From: an uncultured Taibaiella sp.
GTDB lineage: Bacteria; Bacteroidota; Bacteroidia; Chitinophagales; Chitinophagaceae
Reading direction: 5' to 3'
Assembly: GCA_937870855.1 (NCBI GenBank)
Contig: CALMWT010000132.1
Span: 1-32,612, forward strand
DNA length: 32,612 bases
Position 1 is the stretch's first letter, and every line of letters begins with the position of its first letter. A program made the position numbers and the translations under genes. Below the pieces are notes generated by a model. It saw only the letters and a program-made list of their open reading frames with translations. It was not told the origin of the DNA and ran no database searches. Below are positions 8,928 through 17,583 of the stretch, one piece after another.

Positions 8928-10196
8928 CTATCGTGTTTCTAAAATTCGTTCTAACTCGGCTTGTGCAGTAAGCAATTCCTGTAGTGTGTCGAGGTATTCA
9001 ATTTGTGTCATGTTAAGCGTTTCCCACGCATCGAAAAGCATAAACAGTTCTTCAGTATTTTGTTCGTAAGCGATCAGGAATGTTTGATAATTATTTCGCA
9101 CCGCAGGAATAATTTTTTCCTTGTACAGATCTACTTGTTTCCTTCGTGCAATGATCTCCCGCAACATTCCCTGCGCCATTCCGGTTGCTTCGTTCACTAT
9201 CATCTGCCGCTGCTGCAAAAGACTTTCATTCTTCCATCGGTAGCTTTCCATGTTAGCGCGATTCATCCGCGACGACCAGGGCGCAAGTGGAATACGCATC
9301 ATTCCCATAAGCGTGAATTGTGCAGGTTGCTGTGCAAGCCCTATCATGTGATCGTAGCGCAACCCAAACTCAGGAAGTAGTTGTGCTCGCTCATTATTTG
9401 TTCGCAGCCTGTTCAACTCTATATCGCGCTCTACAGCTTTGAGGTCGCTTCGTGAAGCGATAATTTGGTTAGTGTCTATTTCAAAAGCAGTGTAATCTTT
9501 TAATGCAAGGTTAGTGTCTACATCAAACTTTTTTGCTTTATCGCGATTGAGAATGGTGTTGATCGCAATCTGTTTTTGTTCTATCTCAGCCTCCGTCATG
9601 ATGCGCATCTTTTGCACATTTCCCAACGCTGCTTTTGCCTTATAGTAAGCATTAATTTTTTCCAGTCCGTTTTTGTATCTAAGCTCAGCGCTTTGTATCA
9701 TAAACTGCAATAGCTTCTCATTATCGTCCAGCACGCGCAGCTTTCGCTTTTGTATGCTCCACTGGTAATAATTTTTTTTGAGATCGGCGGTAAGTTGGTT
9801 GAGCGCTGTACGTCTTCGTTCTCTTTCTACCGAAGACATTGCGCTCATGTATTCCGAGTTTGCATTTTGCTTTCTCCTGCTGGGAAACATTTGTTCTGCG
9901 GAGATCATGAATTGCCCCATGCCGGGTTCAGTTGCGCCCATTCCGTTTTCCATCGGTTTGATGTATTTAGGATTATACGGAGTCATAAAAAATCCTGCGC
10001 CTACTTGCGGCGGCATCCAACTGCGTGCGCCACGTGCTGCTTCATCCATTGCACGCACATCATAGTCATACATCCGTAAAGAGGGATTTGCAATGGCTAT
10101 CGAATCGAGCAGCGCACCCAGCGATACTACCTGTGCGAAACCCTGCAACTGCAAGACCATAAAAAATCCGATCAACAAAACTCTACTCTGCATCAA
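8928..10196 (-). CDS. TolC-family outer-membrane efflux channel (CusC-like)
   Basis: Outer-membrane factor of the tripartite metal pump, 422 residues. It has an N-terminal signal peptide ([16 protein letters not shown]) and no lipobox. Two TolC/OEP repeats rich in helix-forming residues follow ([13 protein letters not shown]..., [18 protein letters not shown]..., and the second half beginning near [18 protein letters not shown]). The start overlaps the end of the pump gene by 14 bases and the stop is 2 bases before the first adaptor, so it belongs to the same operon. It resembles the CusC/CzcC branch by context; the sequence alone supports only OEP membership. Confidence 0.9.
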   Translation of the reverse strand: MMQSRVLLIGFFMVLQLQGFAQVVSLGALLDSIAIANPSLRMYDYDVRAMDEAARGARSWMPPQVGAGFFMTPYNPKYIKPMENGMGATEPGMGQFMISAEQMFPSRRKQNANSEYMSAMSSVERERRRTALNQLTADLKKNYYQWSIQKRKLRVLDDNEKLLQFMIQSAELRYKNGLEKINAYYKAKAALGNVQKMRIMTEAEIEQKQIAINTILNRDKAKKFDVDTNLALKDYTAFEIDTNQIIASRSDLKAVERDIELNRLRTNNERAQLLPEFGLRYDHMIGLAQQPAQFTLMGMMRIPLAPWSSRMNRANMESYRWKNESLLQQRQMIVNEATGMAQGMLREIIARRKQVDLYKEKIIPAVRNNYQTFLIAYEQNTEELFMLFDAWETLNMTQIEYLDTLQELLTAQAELERILETR

Positions 10197-12126
10197 TTAA
10201 TTCAATTTTTCCATGTCGCTTTAACTCGCGTTCTTTCATCATCTCAAATACTATTGGCGTTACGAGCAATACATAAATAGTGGAAGTGATTGTTCCGCCA
10301 ATCAATGGAATAGTAATAGGCAACATGATGTCGCTCCCCGTTCCGGTAGCCCATAGAATAGGGATCAATCCAAACAGCGATACGGACACCGTCATCAGTT
10401 TTGGACGAAGCCTTTTTGCAGCGCCATCAACAACATATTGTCGCAGAATATCCGCATTGAGTGTATCACGAGCGTTTCCATGTTGCGCTACCATATTTTG
10501 CATTGCTTCGTTCAGATAAATGGTCATAAGCATTGCCGTTTCAATAGCCATACCGAACAAAGCAATGAAGCCCACAGCGACAGCCACAGAAAGATTGACT
10601 CCGTAAAAGAATACCATAAAAACGCCGCCTATCAATGCAAACGGCACTGTAATCATAGTAACCGCAGCCTCCTTAATTGAATGATAGGTGAAGTATAGCA
10701 CCATGATGATAATGACTATAACAATGGGCATAATCAGTTTCAACGTTTTATTTGCTCTTATTTGATTTTCCCACTGTCCGCTCCATTCTATATAATATCC
10801 TTTGGGCAATTGCGTGATCATGTTGTTCAACTTCGCCTGTGCTTCTTTCACTGTACTTCCTAAATCTCTTTCTCGTACATTGAATAACACAGTGCCTCTC
10901 AGCATAGCGTTCTCAGAATTGATCATAGGCGGTCCTTCTGAAATAGAAATAGCAGCCACCGCCTCAAGCGGAATGGGTCCATAATTCATTGTTTGCACAG
11001 GAAGGCGCATCAACCCCTGAATACTGTTACGGAAGTCTTGAGCAAAGCGTGCGTTCACAGAAAAACGTTGCCTGCCTTCAATAGTCGTAGTCAGTTCCAT
11101 GCCGCCAATGGCTCCTTCGATCACAGCATTTACATCATCTACTGTCAATCCATATCTGCCTACTTCCTCACGCCGCACTTCAACATCAATATATTTGCCG
11201 CCGGTGATTGGCTCCACATAGAGATCCGCAATTCCCTCAGTGCCTTGCAGCGCGTTTTTTATTCGTTGAGAAAATGCAGCAATAGTATCCAGATTTTGTC
11301 CGTACACTTTTACACCTACATCTGTGCGAATACCGGTGGAAAGCATATTGATGCGATTGATGATCGGTTGTGTCCATCCGTTTGTAACACCGGGAATTTG
11401 CAGCTTTGCATTTAGTTCGTTGATGATGTCGTTTTTTGTACGACCGGCTCGCCATTCATGCTGCGGTTTCAGCAAAATGATCGTCTCTATCATGCTGATC
11501 GGTGAGTTATCTGTTGCCGTATTTGCGCGACCAGCCTTTCCTAATACGTGTGAAACTTCGGGAACTGATTTTATAATCCGGTCCTGTACCTGCAATATTC
11601 GTTTTGCCTCTGAGTTAGAAATATCGGGTAAGGTCACCGGCATAAAAAGCAATGATCCTTCGTCAAGTGGGGGCATAAACTCGGAGCCTAAACGGAATAA
11701 CATAAGAACACCAATAATTAGGGCGAGAATATTAATACCGAGAACTGTTTTACGCCAGCGCAAACAACGCGCAAGGATGGGTGTGTAAATACGCTCAAGT
11801 TTTTTAGAAAGCGGATTCTCAGGCTCAGGTTTCAGTCGCCCTTTTATAAAAAATGAAATAAGCACGGGTGTAAGTGTGATTGCAAGCACTGCATCAACAA
11901 GCAGAATAAATGTCTTTGTCCATGCCAACGGATGAAAGAGCTTTCCCTCCATACCCGTAAGAAGAAAGACCGGTAAAAATGATGTTACCACCACAATGGT
12001 AGAATAGAACACACCAGGACCTACTTGCTTTGAAGATGCTTCGATAATGCGTAGTCGCTCTTCACTCGTGAGCGGATCATTCTTTTTTCGGAATATGCGC
12101 TTAATAAATTCAGTGCTACGGCTCAT
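10183..12126 (-). CDS. cusA: CusA/CzcA heavy-metal RND pump, C-terminal part (split gene)
   Basis: Encodes the pump from transmembrane helix 5 to the end (647 residues). After an unusual basic N-terminus (MSRSTEFIKRIFRKKND) the family sequence resumes at TSEERLRIIEASSKQVGP, runs through FLPVFLLTGMEGKLFHPLAWTKTF and the periplasmic segment (GSEFMPPLDEGSLLFMP...), and finishes with the last membrane helices. The ATG lies inside the last codons of the N-terminal ORF, an 11-base overlap in the +1 frame, and a TAG two codons upstream closes this frame. It is either a genuine two-polypeptide pump joined in a cytoplasmic loop or a one-base indel in a single gene. It overlaps the TolC-like gene by 14 bases. 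Confidence 0.88.
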   Translation of the reverse strand: MSRSTEFIKRIFRKKNDPLTSEERLRIIEASSKQVGPGVFYSTIVVVTSFLPVFLLTGMEGKLFHPLAWTKTFILLVDAVLAITLTPVLISFFIKGRLKPEPENPLSKKLERIYTPILARCLRWRKTVLGINILALIIGVLMLFRLGSEFMPPLDEGSLLFMPVTLPDISNSEAKRILQVQDRIIKSVPEVSHVLGKAGRANTATDNSPISMIETIILLKPQHEWRAGRTKNDIINELNAKLQIPGVTNGWTQPIINRINMLSTGIRTDVGVKVYGQNLDTIAAFSQRIKNALQGTEGIADLYVEPITGGKYIDVEVRREEVGRYGLTVDDVNAVIEGAIGGMELTTTIEGRQRFSVNARFAQDFRNSIQGLMRLPVQTMNYGPIPLEAVAAISISEGPPMINSENAMLRGTVLFNVRERDLGSTVKEAQAKLNNMITQLPKGYYIEWSGQWENQIRANKTLKLIMPIVIVIIIMVLYFTYHSIKEAAVTMITVPFALIGGVFMVFFYGVNLSVAVAVGFIALFGMAIETAMLMTIYLNEAMQNMVAQHGNARDTLNADILRQYVVDGAAKRLRPKLMTVSVSLFGLIPILWATGTGSDIMLPITIPLIGGTITSTIYVLLVTPIVFEMMKERELKRHGKIELIDAE

Positions 12127-13399
12127 TCCCTACCTTTTTTATTTGTTCCTCACTTAGATGTCTGTATGCGTTTTCCACCATTACAATTCCGTCGTCCACA
12201 ACCACACCAATCGCCAGCGCAATACCTGTGAGCGACATAATATTTGATGAGATACCAAATGCCTCCAATAGAATAAATCCCACTGCAACGGAAATAGGAA
12301 TCTGTATTAAAATCACTAAAGCGCTTCGCCAATGAAAAAGAAAAAGAAGTACAACCAACGAGACAACAATCATTACTTCAATGAGTGTGCCCTTTATAGA
12401 ATCAATCGCTTCTTTTATAAGCACACTGCGATCGTAGGAAGTTTTAAATGTTACTCCCGCAGGTAGTCCTTTTTGCACTTCGTTCATTTTCTCTTTAACT
12501 GCTGCTATGACATTGTCTGCGTTTTCGCCATATCGCATAACGATGATCCCTCCTACTACTTCTCCCTTACCATCCATATCAAAAATGCCAAGGCGCGGTT
12601 CGCCTCCCATTTGCACAGCGCCAATATCTTTTACACGAACAGGTATGCCATTGTTTTCTCCGAGAGAAATGTTTTCTACATCTGCAAGATTTTTTATGTA
12701 CCCCTTGCCGCGAATGATGTAAGCCATATCGCTCATTTCGAACTTGCTGCCGCCGACATCATTATTACCAGCCCGAACCTTCGTCATCACATCCATGAAA
12801 GAGATGTTATAGAATTGCAGCTTTATAGGGTCTATGATGATTTGATATTGTTTTTCAAAACCACCGAATGAGGCTACCTCTGCAACACCAGGAACAGTTT
12901 GCAAAGCGAACTTCACGTACCAATCCTGCAATGCCCGCTGCTCTCCTAAATCCATTTGCGGAGCGTCGAGATGATACCAAAATATATGACCCACACCCGT
13001 GCCTTCGGGACCAAGCGTGGGCGTTGTGCCCTGTGGTAATAATCGTTGTGCATAGTTGAGCTTTTCTAACACGCGAGTTCTTGCCCAGTACAAATCAACA
13101 TTGTCTTCAAAAATGACGTACACAAAACTCATCCCGAACATCGAAGTGCCACGTATGTTTTTTATGCGTGGAATGCCTTGCAGATTGCTCACAAGCGGAT
13201 AGGTGATCTGGTCTTCTATTATCTGCGGACCGCGTCCCATCCATTCTGTATAAACAATCACCTGGTTTTCGGAAAGATCAGGTATGGCATCTATCGGATT
13301 TTTCCCGATAGAGAAAATACCCCAAGCAAACAATCCGCCTGCTATGAGCAATACAATAAACCTGTTGCGAAGCGCTATCTCTATTAACCGTCGAACCAT
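12116..13399 (-). CDS. cusA: CusA/CzcA heavy-metal RND pump, N-terminal part (split gene)
   Basis: Inner-membrane proton/metal antiporter of the HME-RND family, N-terminal 427 residues. It has the first membrane helix (IVLLIAGGLFAWGIFSI), the family signature NPIDAIPDLSENQVIV, the large periplasmic porter part, and helices 2-4 ending with the proton-relay Asp pair in GIALAIGVVVDDGIVMVENAYRHL. It stops (KKVGNEP-TAG) in the cytoplasmic loop after helix 4, where intact relatives continue toward helix 5. Together with the downstream ORF it gives 1074 residues, slightly more than the usual roughly 1040-1050. Removing one base near 12127-12130 would fuse the two frames. It lies 28 bases after the DUF3347 gene. 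Confidence 0.9.
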   Translation of the reverse strand: MVRRLIEIALRNRFIVLLIAGGLFAWGIFSIGKNPIDAIPDLSENQVIVYTEWMGRGPQIIEDQITYPLVSNLQGIPRIKNIRGTSMFGMSFVYVIFEDNVDLYWARTRVLEKLNYAQRLLPQGTTPTLGPEGTGVGHIFWYHLDAPQMDLGEQRALQDWYVKFALQTVPGVAEVASFGGFEKQYQIIIDPIKLQFYNISFMDVMTKVRAGNNDVGGSKFEMSDMAYIIRGKGYIKNLADVENISLGENNGIPVRVKDIGAVQMGGEPRLGIFDMDGKGEVVGGIIVMRYGENADNVIAAVKEKMNEVQKGLPAGVTFKTSYDRSVLIKEAIDSIKGTLIEVMIVVSLVVLLFLFHWRSALVILIQIPISVAVGFILLEAFGISSNIMSLTGIALAIGVVVDDGIVMVENAYRHLSEEQIKKVGNEP

Positions 13400-13427
13400 G
13401 GATGCCTGTTGTCAGTTAGTGGTGTAT

Positions 13428-14033
13428 TTATTTCTTAACGATTTCTTCCACAGTACCACATTCCAGCATTTCATCACCGAAGTATGGATTTCTAATTTCC
13501 CTGATCTCGCTGAGCCACATAGCTCCTTTATCATTCAGCGCCATAGGACAGTGATCATGATATATAGGTTTGTTGGCGCCAAAGGATTTTACTAAATCGT
13601 AAAACCGCTCAGATAGCCCCTCAAACGTAGTGCGTTGCGCTTCCAGATCGGATGCGTTTGCTATTGCCCGTGCATTGTTTTCTATCTCTGTGAGCGCCTT
13701 GTCATAGTCCGGTTTTTGGTCGGCAGGTAATAATGATTTATCAAAGCCTTGCGCAACATTGAGGATGGCGATCGCACCATTTTTTGCTTCGTTGCTATTA
13801 CCATTTACAAGCGCTGTTTTTACATGAATATAATGATCCACTAACTCCTGTACATGACTACTCACTTTAGTGTCTACATTGGCAAACGTGGGTTTAATTT
13901 CTTTTACCTGCTCTTCAGTGGCCGCTTCTGTTGTCTGTGCTTCTTGCTTGTCGTTACTTTCTGTTTTCGCTTCCTGACAACTTGCAAGCGCAAGACTTGC
14001 GATGATAATACCTGAAAAAATTACTCGTTTCAT
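13428..14033 (-). CDS. DUF3347 periplasmic lipoprotein
   Basis: 201-residue lipoprotein (lipobox LASC, Cys19) with a low-complexity Glu/Thr/Ala linker followed by a DUF3347 domain. The conserved end is clear: YHDHCPMALNDKGAMW, then EIRNPYFGDEMLECGTV. This His/Cys/Met-bearing segment is also found at the C-terminus of some CusB-type adaptors, so a metal-binding or metal-delivery role in the periplasm is plausible but unproven. It is the first gene of the Cus operon, with 28 bases to the pump and a hairpin terminator just upstream. No enzymatic motif is seen. Confidence 0.85.
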   Translation of the reverse strand: MKRVIFSGIIIASLALASCQEAKTESNDKQEAQTTEAATEEQVKEIKPTFANVDTKVSSHVQELVDHYIHVKTALVNGNSNEAKNGAIAILNVAQGFDKSLLPADQKPDYDKALTEIENNARAIANASDLEAQRTTFEGLSERFYDLVKSFGANKPIYHDHCPMALNDKGAMWLSEIREIRNPYFGDEMLECGTVEEIVKK

Positions 14034-14066
14034 TATGCCTATTTTTTAGTTGATTTTTTGGGTAGT

Positions 14067-14096
14067 AAAAGATGCTGCAACAGTGCAACATCTTTT
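14067..14096 (-). terminator. Hairpin terminator or attenuator between the HMA gene and the Cus operon
   Basis: A 13-bp stem with one mismatch (AAAAGATGCTGCA / TGCAACATCTTTT on the plus strand) and a 4-base loop. On the minus strand the 3' arm ends in TTTTACTACCC. It lies 33 bases upstream of the DUF3347 start, so it could end the copA-HMA transcript or attenuate read-through into the efflux operon. Confidence 0.6.
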
Positions 14097-14169
14097 CTTT
14101 CATTTGCAACATTGTTTTTGAAATAGCATTCGCCACAAACCCTTCATCCATTTCACAAATGCGCTCATC

Positions 14170-14379
14170 CTATAATTCCTCTGCTTTAAAACCTGCCTGA
14201 GCTACTATGGCTTCAACAGCCTCTGCACCCGCCTCAGTTTCCACTGTGAGAATTCGCTGAGGATTAGTAGTGTCTACTTTCCAGCTTTTGATAATGTTTT
14301 TGCTTTCGTTCATATACGGTGCAACCTTTGCTATGCAGCCCCCGCAATTAATGTTCGTCTTGAATTGTAACGTTTCCAT
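14170..14379 (-). CDS. Small HMA-domain metallochaperone (CopZ-like)
   Basis: A 69-residue single HMA domain beginning METLQFKTNINCGGC. The metal-binding loop is NCGGC (Cys12 and Cys15), and the beta-alpha-beta pattern and ending (VEAIVAQAGFKAEEL) are those of CopZ/Atx1-type copper chaperones. It probably passes Cu(I) to the adjacent CopA. An in-frame ATG 11 codons upstream exists, but its residues (MNFVEIFKTEK) are unlike the family, and the methionine just before the first beta strand is the better start. It lies downstream of copA and upstream of a hairpin terminator. A promoter-like GAACTTTGTAG lies at 14399-14409 (minus strand). Confidence 0.88.
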   Translation of the reverse strand: METLQFKTNINCGGCIAKVAPYMNESKNIIKSWKVDTTNPQRILTVETEAGAEAVEAIVAQAGFKAEEL

Positions 14380-14432
14380 CTTTTCTGTTTTAAATATTTC
14401 TACAAAGTTCACTACGCTTGTCTGTGCGACTG

Positions 14433-14455
14433 TTACAAAATCTTTGAAAAGATTT
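14433..14455. promoter_or_regulatory. Candidate regulatory site upstream of the HMA gene
   Basis: TTACAAAATCTTTG (14433-14446) resembles the site upstream of copA (TTACAAAACTTTTG) and overlaps a perfect palindrome, AAATCTTT-GA-AAAGATTT (14438-14455). It ends about 54 bases before the chosen HMA start, just upstream of a -7-like GAACTTTG that lacks a TTG at -33. Binding by the local HMA-AraC regulator is a guess. Confidence 0.3.
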
Positions 14456-14469
14456 ACAGGATTTTTGCT

Positions 14470-16899
14470 TTACAGCTTTGCCCATTTTAAACGCAGACTA
14501 TTACTTACTACCGATACCGAGCTTAATGCCATTGCTGCTCCCGCTATCATGGGATTGAGTAAAAAACCGTTAACAGGATAGAGTAATCCCGCAGCAATCG
14601 GAATACCGATAATGTTGTAAATGAACGCCCAGAATAAGTTCTGACGAATAAGCTGCACTGTTTTTCGAGATAACGTAATCGCCTTTGGTATGTGCAACAG
14701 ATCGCTTGAAATAAGTGTCATCTTTGCAACATCCATGGCAATATCAGTGCCCTTACCCATAGCAATACTTACATCTGCCTGCGCAAGTGCATGACTATCG
14801 TTGATACCATCACCAACCATTGCTACCACCTTTCCTTCTCTCTGTAGTTTTTTAATAAACTCCGCTTTGTCAGAAGGCATTGTCTCGGCTTTATAATTGC
14901 GTATGCCTACTTTTTCAGAAACTGCTTTTGCGGTATTACTGTTGTCGCCCGTAAGCATGTAAACTTCAATGCCCATTTGCTGCAACCGACTAATGGCTGT
15001 AGCTGAATTTGCTTTGATCTTATCAGCAATAGCAATAGCCGCGAGCACCTTTGTCTTATCAGCAAACCATATTACGGTATGAGCATCTTGTAGCCATTGG
15101 GTTGCTTGCGTTTGCAATTCGGGTGAGACTGCAATGTGTTGCTCGTGCAATAATCGGGGACTGCCAACATAGTAGCTTTGACCGTTGTATATCGCATGAA
15201 CACCTTTCCCCGTAAGGCTTTCAAATGACGAAAGCGTAAGGGCACGGGTAGTATTTGGCTTGAGGTAACGCACAACCGCATCGGCTAATGGATGCTCTGA
15301 CTGCTGCTCGATACCTAAGAGTAAAGAAGACAATTCATGCACGTCTATTCCTTTCGCCCATTCTATGCTTATTACTTCAGGTCTTCCTTCCGTTATAGTG
15401 CCTGTCTTGTCAAGAATAATAGCGTTCACCTTGTGCGATAGTTCGAGGCTCTCTGCGTCTTTAATAAGAATACCATTTTCAGCGCCCTTCCCTACTCCTA
15501 CCATAATGGCTGTAGGCGTAGCAAGTCCTAACGCACACGGACAAGCAATAACAAGTACGGTAACGAGTGCAAGTAATCCTTGCGTTAACCCGTTGCTACC
15601 ACCGAGCGCTATCCACGCAATCAAACTTGCTACAGCAATGACGATGACGATAGGCACAAATATTCCGGCAATCTTATCTACAAGTTTTTGCACCGGCGCT
15701 TTACTTCCCTGCGCCTCCTGCACCATCTTAATGATGTGAGCAAGCACCGTGTCGCTACCAACTTTTTCTGCTTTAAATAAGAAGCTGCCTTTTTGATTGA
15801 TGGTGCCGGTGAAAACCTTTGCGCCATTTTCTTTTATTACAGGAATCGGCTCGCCGGAGATCATGCTTTCATCAACATAGGAACTGCCTTCTACAACCGC
15901 TCCATCCACAGGAATTTTGTCGCCGGGTTTTACTTGTAAAATATTTCCAACAGCTACTTCAGCAATCGGTATTTCCATCGTATGACCACCATCATGTACT
16001 ATAGTGACAGTGCCCGGCTGCAAGCCCATAAGTTTTTTTATGGCAGAAGAAGTATTCGACTTTGCTTTTTCTTCAAGCAGTTTTCCTAAAAGAATGAAGG
16101 CAACTACAACGCTGGCCGCTTCAAAATAGACGTGAGCCATTAAGCCGCTACTATGCCAAAACTGAGGATAGACGGTGTTGAACACACTAAATATATAGGC
16201 GATACCAGTGCTTAAAGCAACAAGCGTATCCATGTTTGCAGACTTGTGTTTTGCCTGCTTCCATGCACCTACGAAAAACTGTCTGCCAAATACAACAATC
16301 ACCGGCGTAGAGAGTATCCACATAATGTAGTTGGCGTAGGGTATGTTCATAAAGAACATGGCTATAACTACTACGGGCAGAGAAAATGCAAGGGCAAGAA
16401 TGGTTCGTAAACGTAACGTGGAAAATTTCTTTCGATGAATTTCTTCAACAGCCTTGCTTGCATCAGCGCTGTCTGCAATTACTAAATCGTAGCCAATTGA
16501 TTGAACCAATTTTCTCAATCCATTAGCACCGACAATGGTGGGTATGTATTCTACTTTTACTGTGCCGCTGGCATAATTGACAACTGCTTGTAACACTCCG
16601 GGCTGCGCACTGAGCATTGACTCCACACTTACAGCACACGATGCACAACTCATTCCCGTAACAGGAAAAGATTCTTTTACAGTGTCAACATCATAGCCTA
16701 AATCACGAACCGTTGCGGCAACCTTTGCAATAGTTTCATCGGCGTGTTTTGTTTCGATTATTGCCTTGTTGTTATTTAGCTCCACTTTGTGCGCTATGAT
16801 GCCGGGCACTTCGCGCAAACCTTTATCCACTATCAGCGCGCAGTGTTCGCTGTCCATTCCCGAAATCGGAATATCATACGTTTTTGAGGTTGTTTCCAT
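14470..16899 (-). CDS. copA: Copper-exporting P1B-type ATPase CopA
   Basis: Inner-membrane ATPase that pumps Cu(I) (or Ag(I)) from the cytosol. At 809 residues it has two N-terminal HMA domains. The first is degenerate (GMDSEHC, keeping only Cys20); the second is intact (GMSCASC, Cys85 and Cys88). Then come the membrane helices, the actuator loop (SGEPIPV), the intramembrane CPC at 453-455, the phosphorylated Asp497 in DKTGT, the SEHP motif, and the hinge GDGINDSHAL. The last helices carry YN and MALSSVSVVSNS, the combination expected of Cu(I) transporters. It is followed by a CopZ-like gene and preceded by the HMA-AraC regulator gene, 69 bases away. A -7-like GAGCTTTG lies just upstream of the start. 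Confidence 0.95.
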   Translation of the reverse strand: METTSKTYDIPISGMDSEHCALIVDKGLREVPGIIAHKVELNNNKAIIETKHADETIAKVAATVRDLGYDVDTVKESFPVTGMSCASCAVSVESMLSAQPGVLQAVVNYASGTVKVEYIPTIVGANGLRKLVQSIGYDLVIADSADASKAVEEIHRKKFSTLRLRTILALAFSLPVVVIAMFFMNIPYANYIMWILSTPVIVVFGRQFFVGAWKQAKHKSANMDTLVALSTGIAYIFSVFNTVYPQFWHSSGLMAHVYFEAASVVVAFILLGKLLEEKAKSNTSSAIKKLMGLQPGTVTIVHDGGHTMEIPIAEVAVGNILQVKPGDKIPVDGAVVEGSSYVDESMISGEPIPVIKENGAKVFTGTINQKGSFLFKAEKVGSDTVLAHIIKMVQEAQGSKAPVQKLVDKIAGIFVPIVIVIAVASLIAWIALGGSNGLTQGLLALVTVLVIACPCALGLATPTAIMVGVGKGAENGILIKDAESLELSHKVNAIILDKTGTITEGRPEVISIEWAKGIDVHELSSLLLGIEQQSEHPLADAVVRYLKPNTTRALTLSSFESLTGKGVHAIYNGQSYYVGSPRLLHEQHIAVSPELQTQATQWLQDAHTVIWFADKTKVLAAIAIADKIKANSATAISRLQQMGIEVYMLTGDNSNTAKAVSEKVGIRNYKAETMPSDKAEFIKKLQREGKVVAMVGDGINDSHALAQADVSIAMGKGTDIAMDVAKMTLISSDLLHIPKAITLSRKTVQLIRQNLFWAFIYNIIGIPIAAGLLYPVNGFLLNPMIAGAAMALSSVSVVSNSLRLKWAKL

Positions 16900-16912
16900 A
16901 CAACATTTTTTC

Positions 16913-16983
16913 TGCTACAAAGCTCCATCCTTCCTACGTCCCTCTTATTACACGATTCCGAAAAACATTTACAAAACTTTTGT
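16913..16983 (-). promoter_or_regulatory. Candidate activator-type promoter of copA
   Basis: On the minus strand GAGCTTTGTAG (complement of 16910-16920) resembles a Bacteroidota -7 element but has no TTG about 19 bases upstream. Further upstream, at 16971-16983, is a perfect palindrome ACAAAA-C-TTTTGT overlapping the end of the regulator gene. The same pairing, GAnCTTTGTAG plus TTACAAAAnCTTTG-like, occurs before the HMA gene with the spacing shorter by about 21 bases. A weak -33 with an upstream dyad would suit an AraC-type activator. Confidence 0.3.
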
Positions 16984-17550
16984 CCGCTCGCCTACCTTAT
17001 CAATAGATGTTCGCTGTTTATCACCAATATTCTTAAAATGGCTCGGCGGCAAACCAGTAATTTTTTTAAACTGAGAAGACAAATGGGCGACGCTGCTGTA
17101 ACCAAGTCTGTATGCGATCTCGCTCAGGTTAAGTTCGTCGTAAACGAGCAGTTCCTTTACTTTCTCTACTTTTTGTCTGATGTGAAATTGTTCGATCGTT
17201 ATGCCTTCTACTTCAGAAAACAATTTGCTTAAATACGCATAGTCATGATGTAGCGCCTGAGCTATTACTTCACTGTGCTTCAGGTTCGATTCCTCTTCAG
17301 TATGATGCACCATTGTGATCACGGTGTTTTTGATCTTTTCTATTATTCTTCTCCGCTTATCATCTATGAGTTCAAAGCCAAGCTTAGAGATTGTTTCTCT
17401 TATAACATCCTGATTTGCTTCAGTAAGCTCCTCAGCAAGTTCTATTTCACCAAGTTCAACCGATAGGGGATGAAATCCGAGTTGTTGTAGCTCGGATCTC
17501 ATCACCAGTTTGCACCGGTCACACACCATGTTCTTAACGTATAAAGTCAT
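16969..17550 (-). CDS. AraC-family regulator with N-terminal HMA-like metal-sensing domain
   Basis: 193 residues. Residues 1-65 resemble an HMA fold: YVKNMVCDRCKLVM with Cys10 and Cys13, then a VELGEIEL strand and ISKLGFELIDDK at the end, matching the beta-alpha-beta-beta-alpha-beta pattern. Residues of about 85-180 form an AraC DNA-binding domain with two helix-turn-helix units (NLSEIAYRLGYSSVAHLSSQFKKITGLPPSHFK). It probably senses cytosolic Cu(I)/Ag(I) through the CxxC pair and activates copA and neighbours; the ligand is inferred. It starts 33 bases after the DUF305 gene and ends 69 bases before copA, so it may be co-transcribed with both. It lacks the usual AraC cupin or periplasmic-sensor domain. 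Confidence 0.85.
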   Translation of the reverse strand: MTLYVKNMVCDRCKLVMRSELQQLGFHPLSVELGEIELAEELTEANQDVIRETISKLGFELIDDKRRRIIEKIKNTVITMVHHTEEESNLKHSEVIAQALHHDYAYLSKLFSEVEGITIEQFHIRQKVEKVKELLVYDELNLSEIAYRLGYSSVAHLSSQFKKITGLPPSHFKNIGDKQRTSIDKVGERTKVL

Positions 17551-17583
17551 TGCGCTTTGAGATAATAATGGCTTGTTTGCACC

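Noticed and set aside
9003..11788. Plus-strand frames opposite the TolC-like and CusA genes
   Set aside because: They fall within conserved coding sequence on the other strand and have shadow-type composition.
12134..12140. Slippery heptamer A AAA AAG, in frame just before the end of the N-terminal CusA ORF, suggesting programmed -1 frameshifting
   Set aside because: The -1 frame after the heptamer reads GGT AGG GAA TGA and stops at once. The C-terminal ORF lies in the +1 frame, so this site cannot join the two halves.
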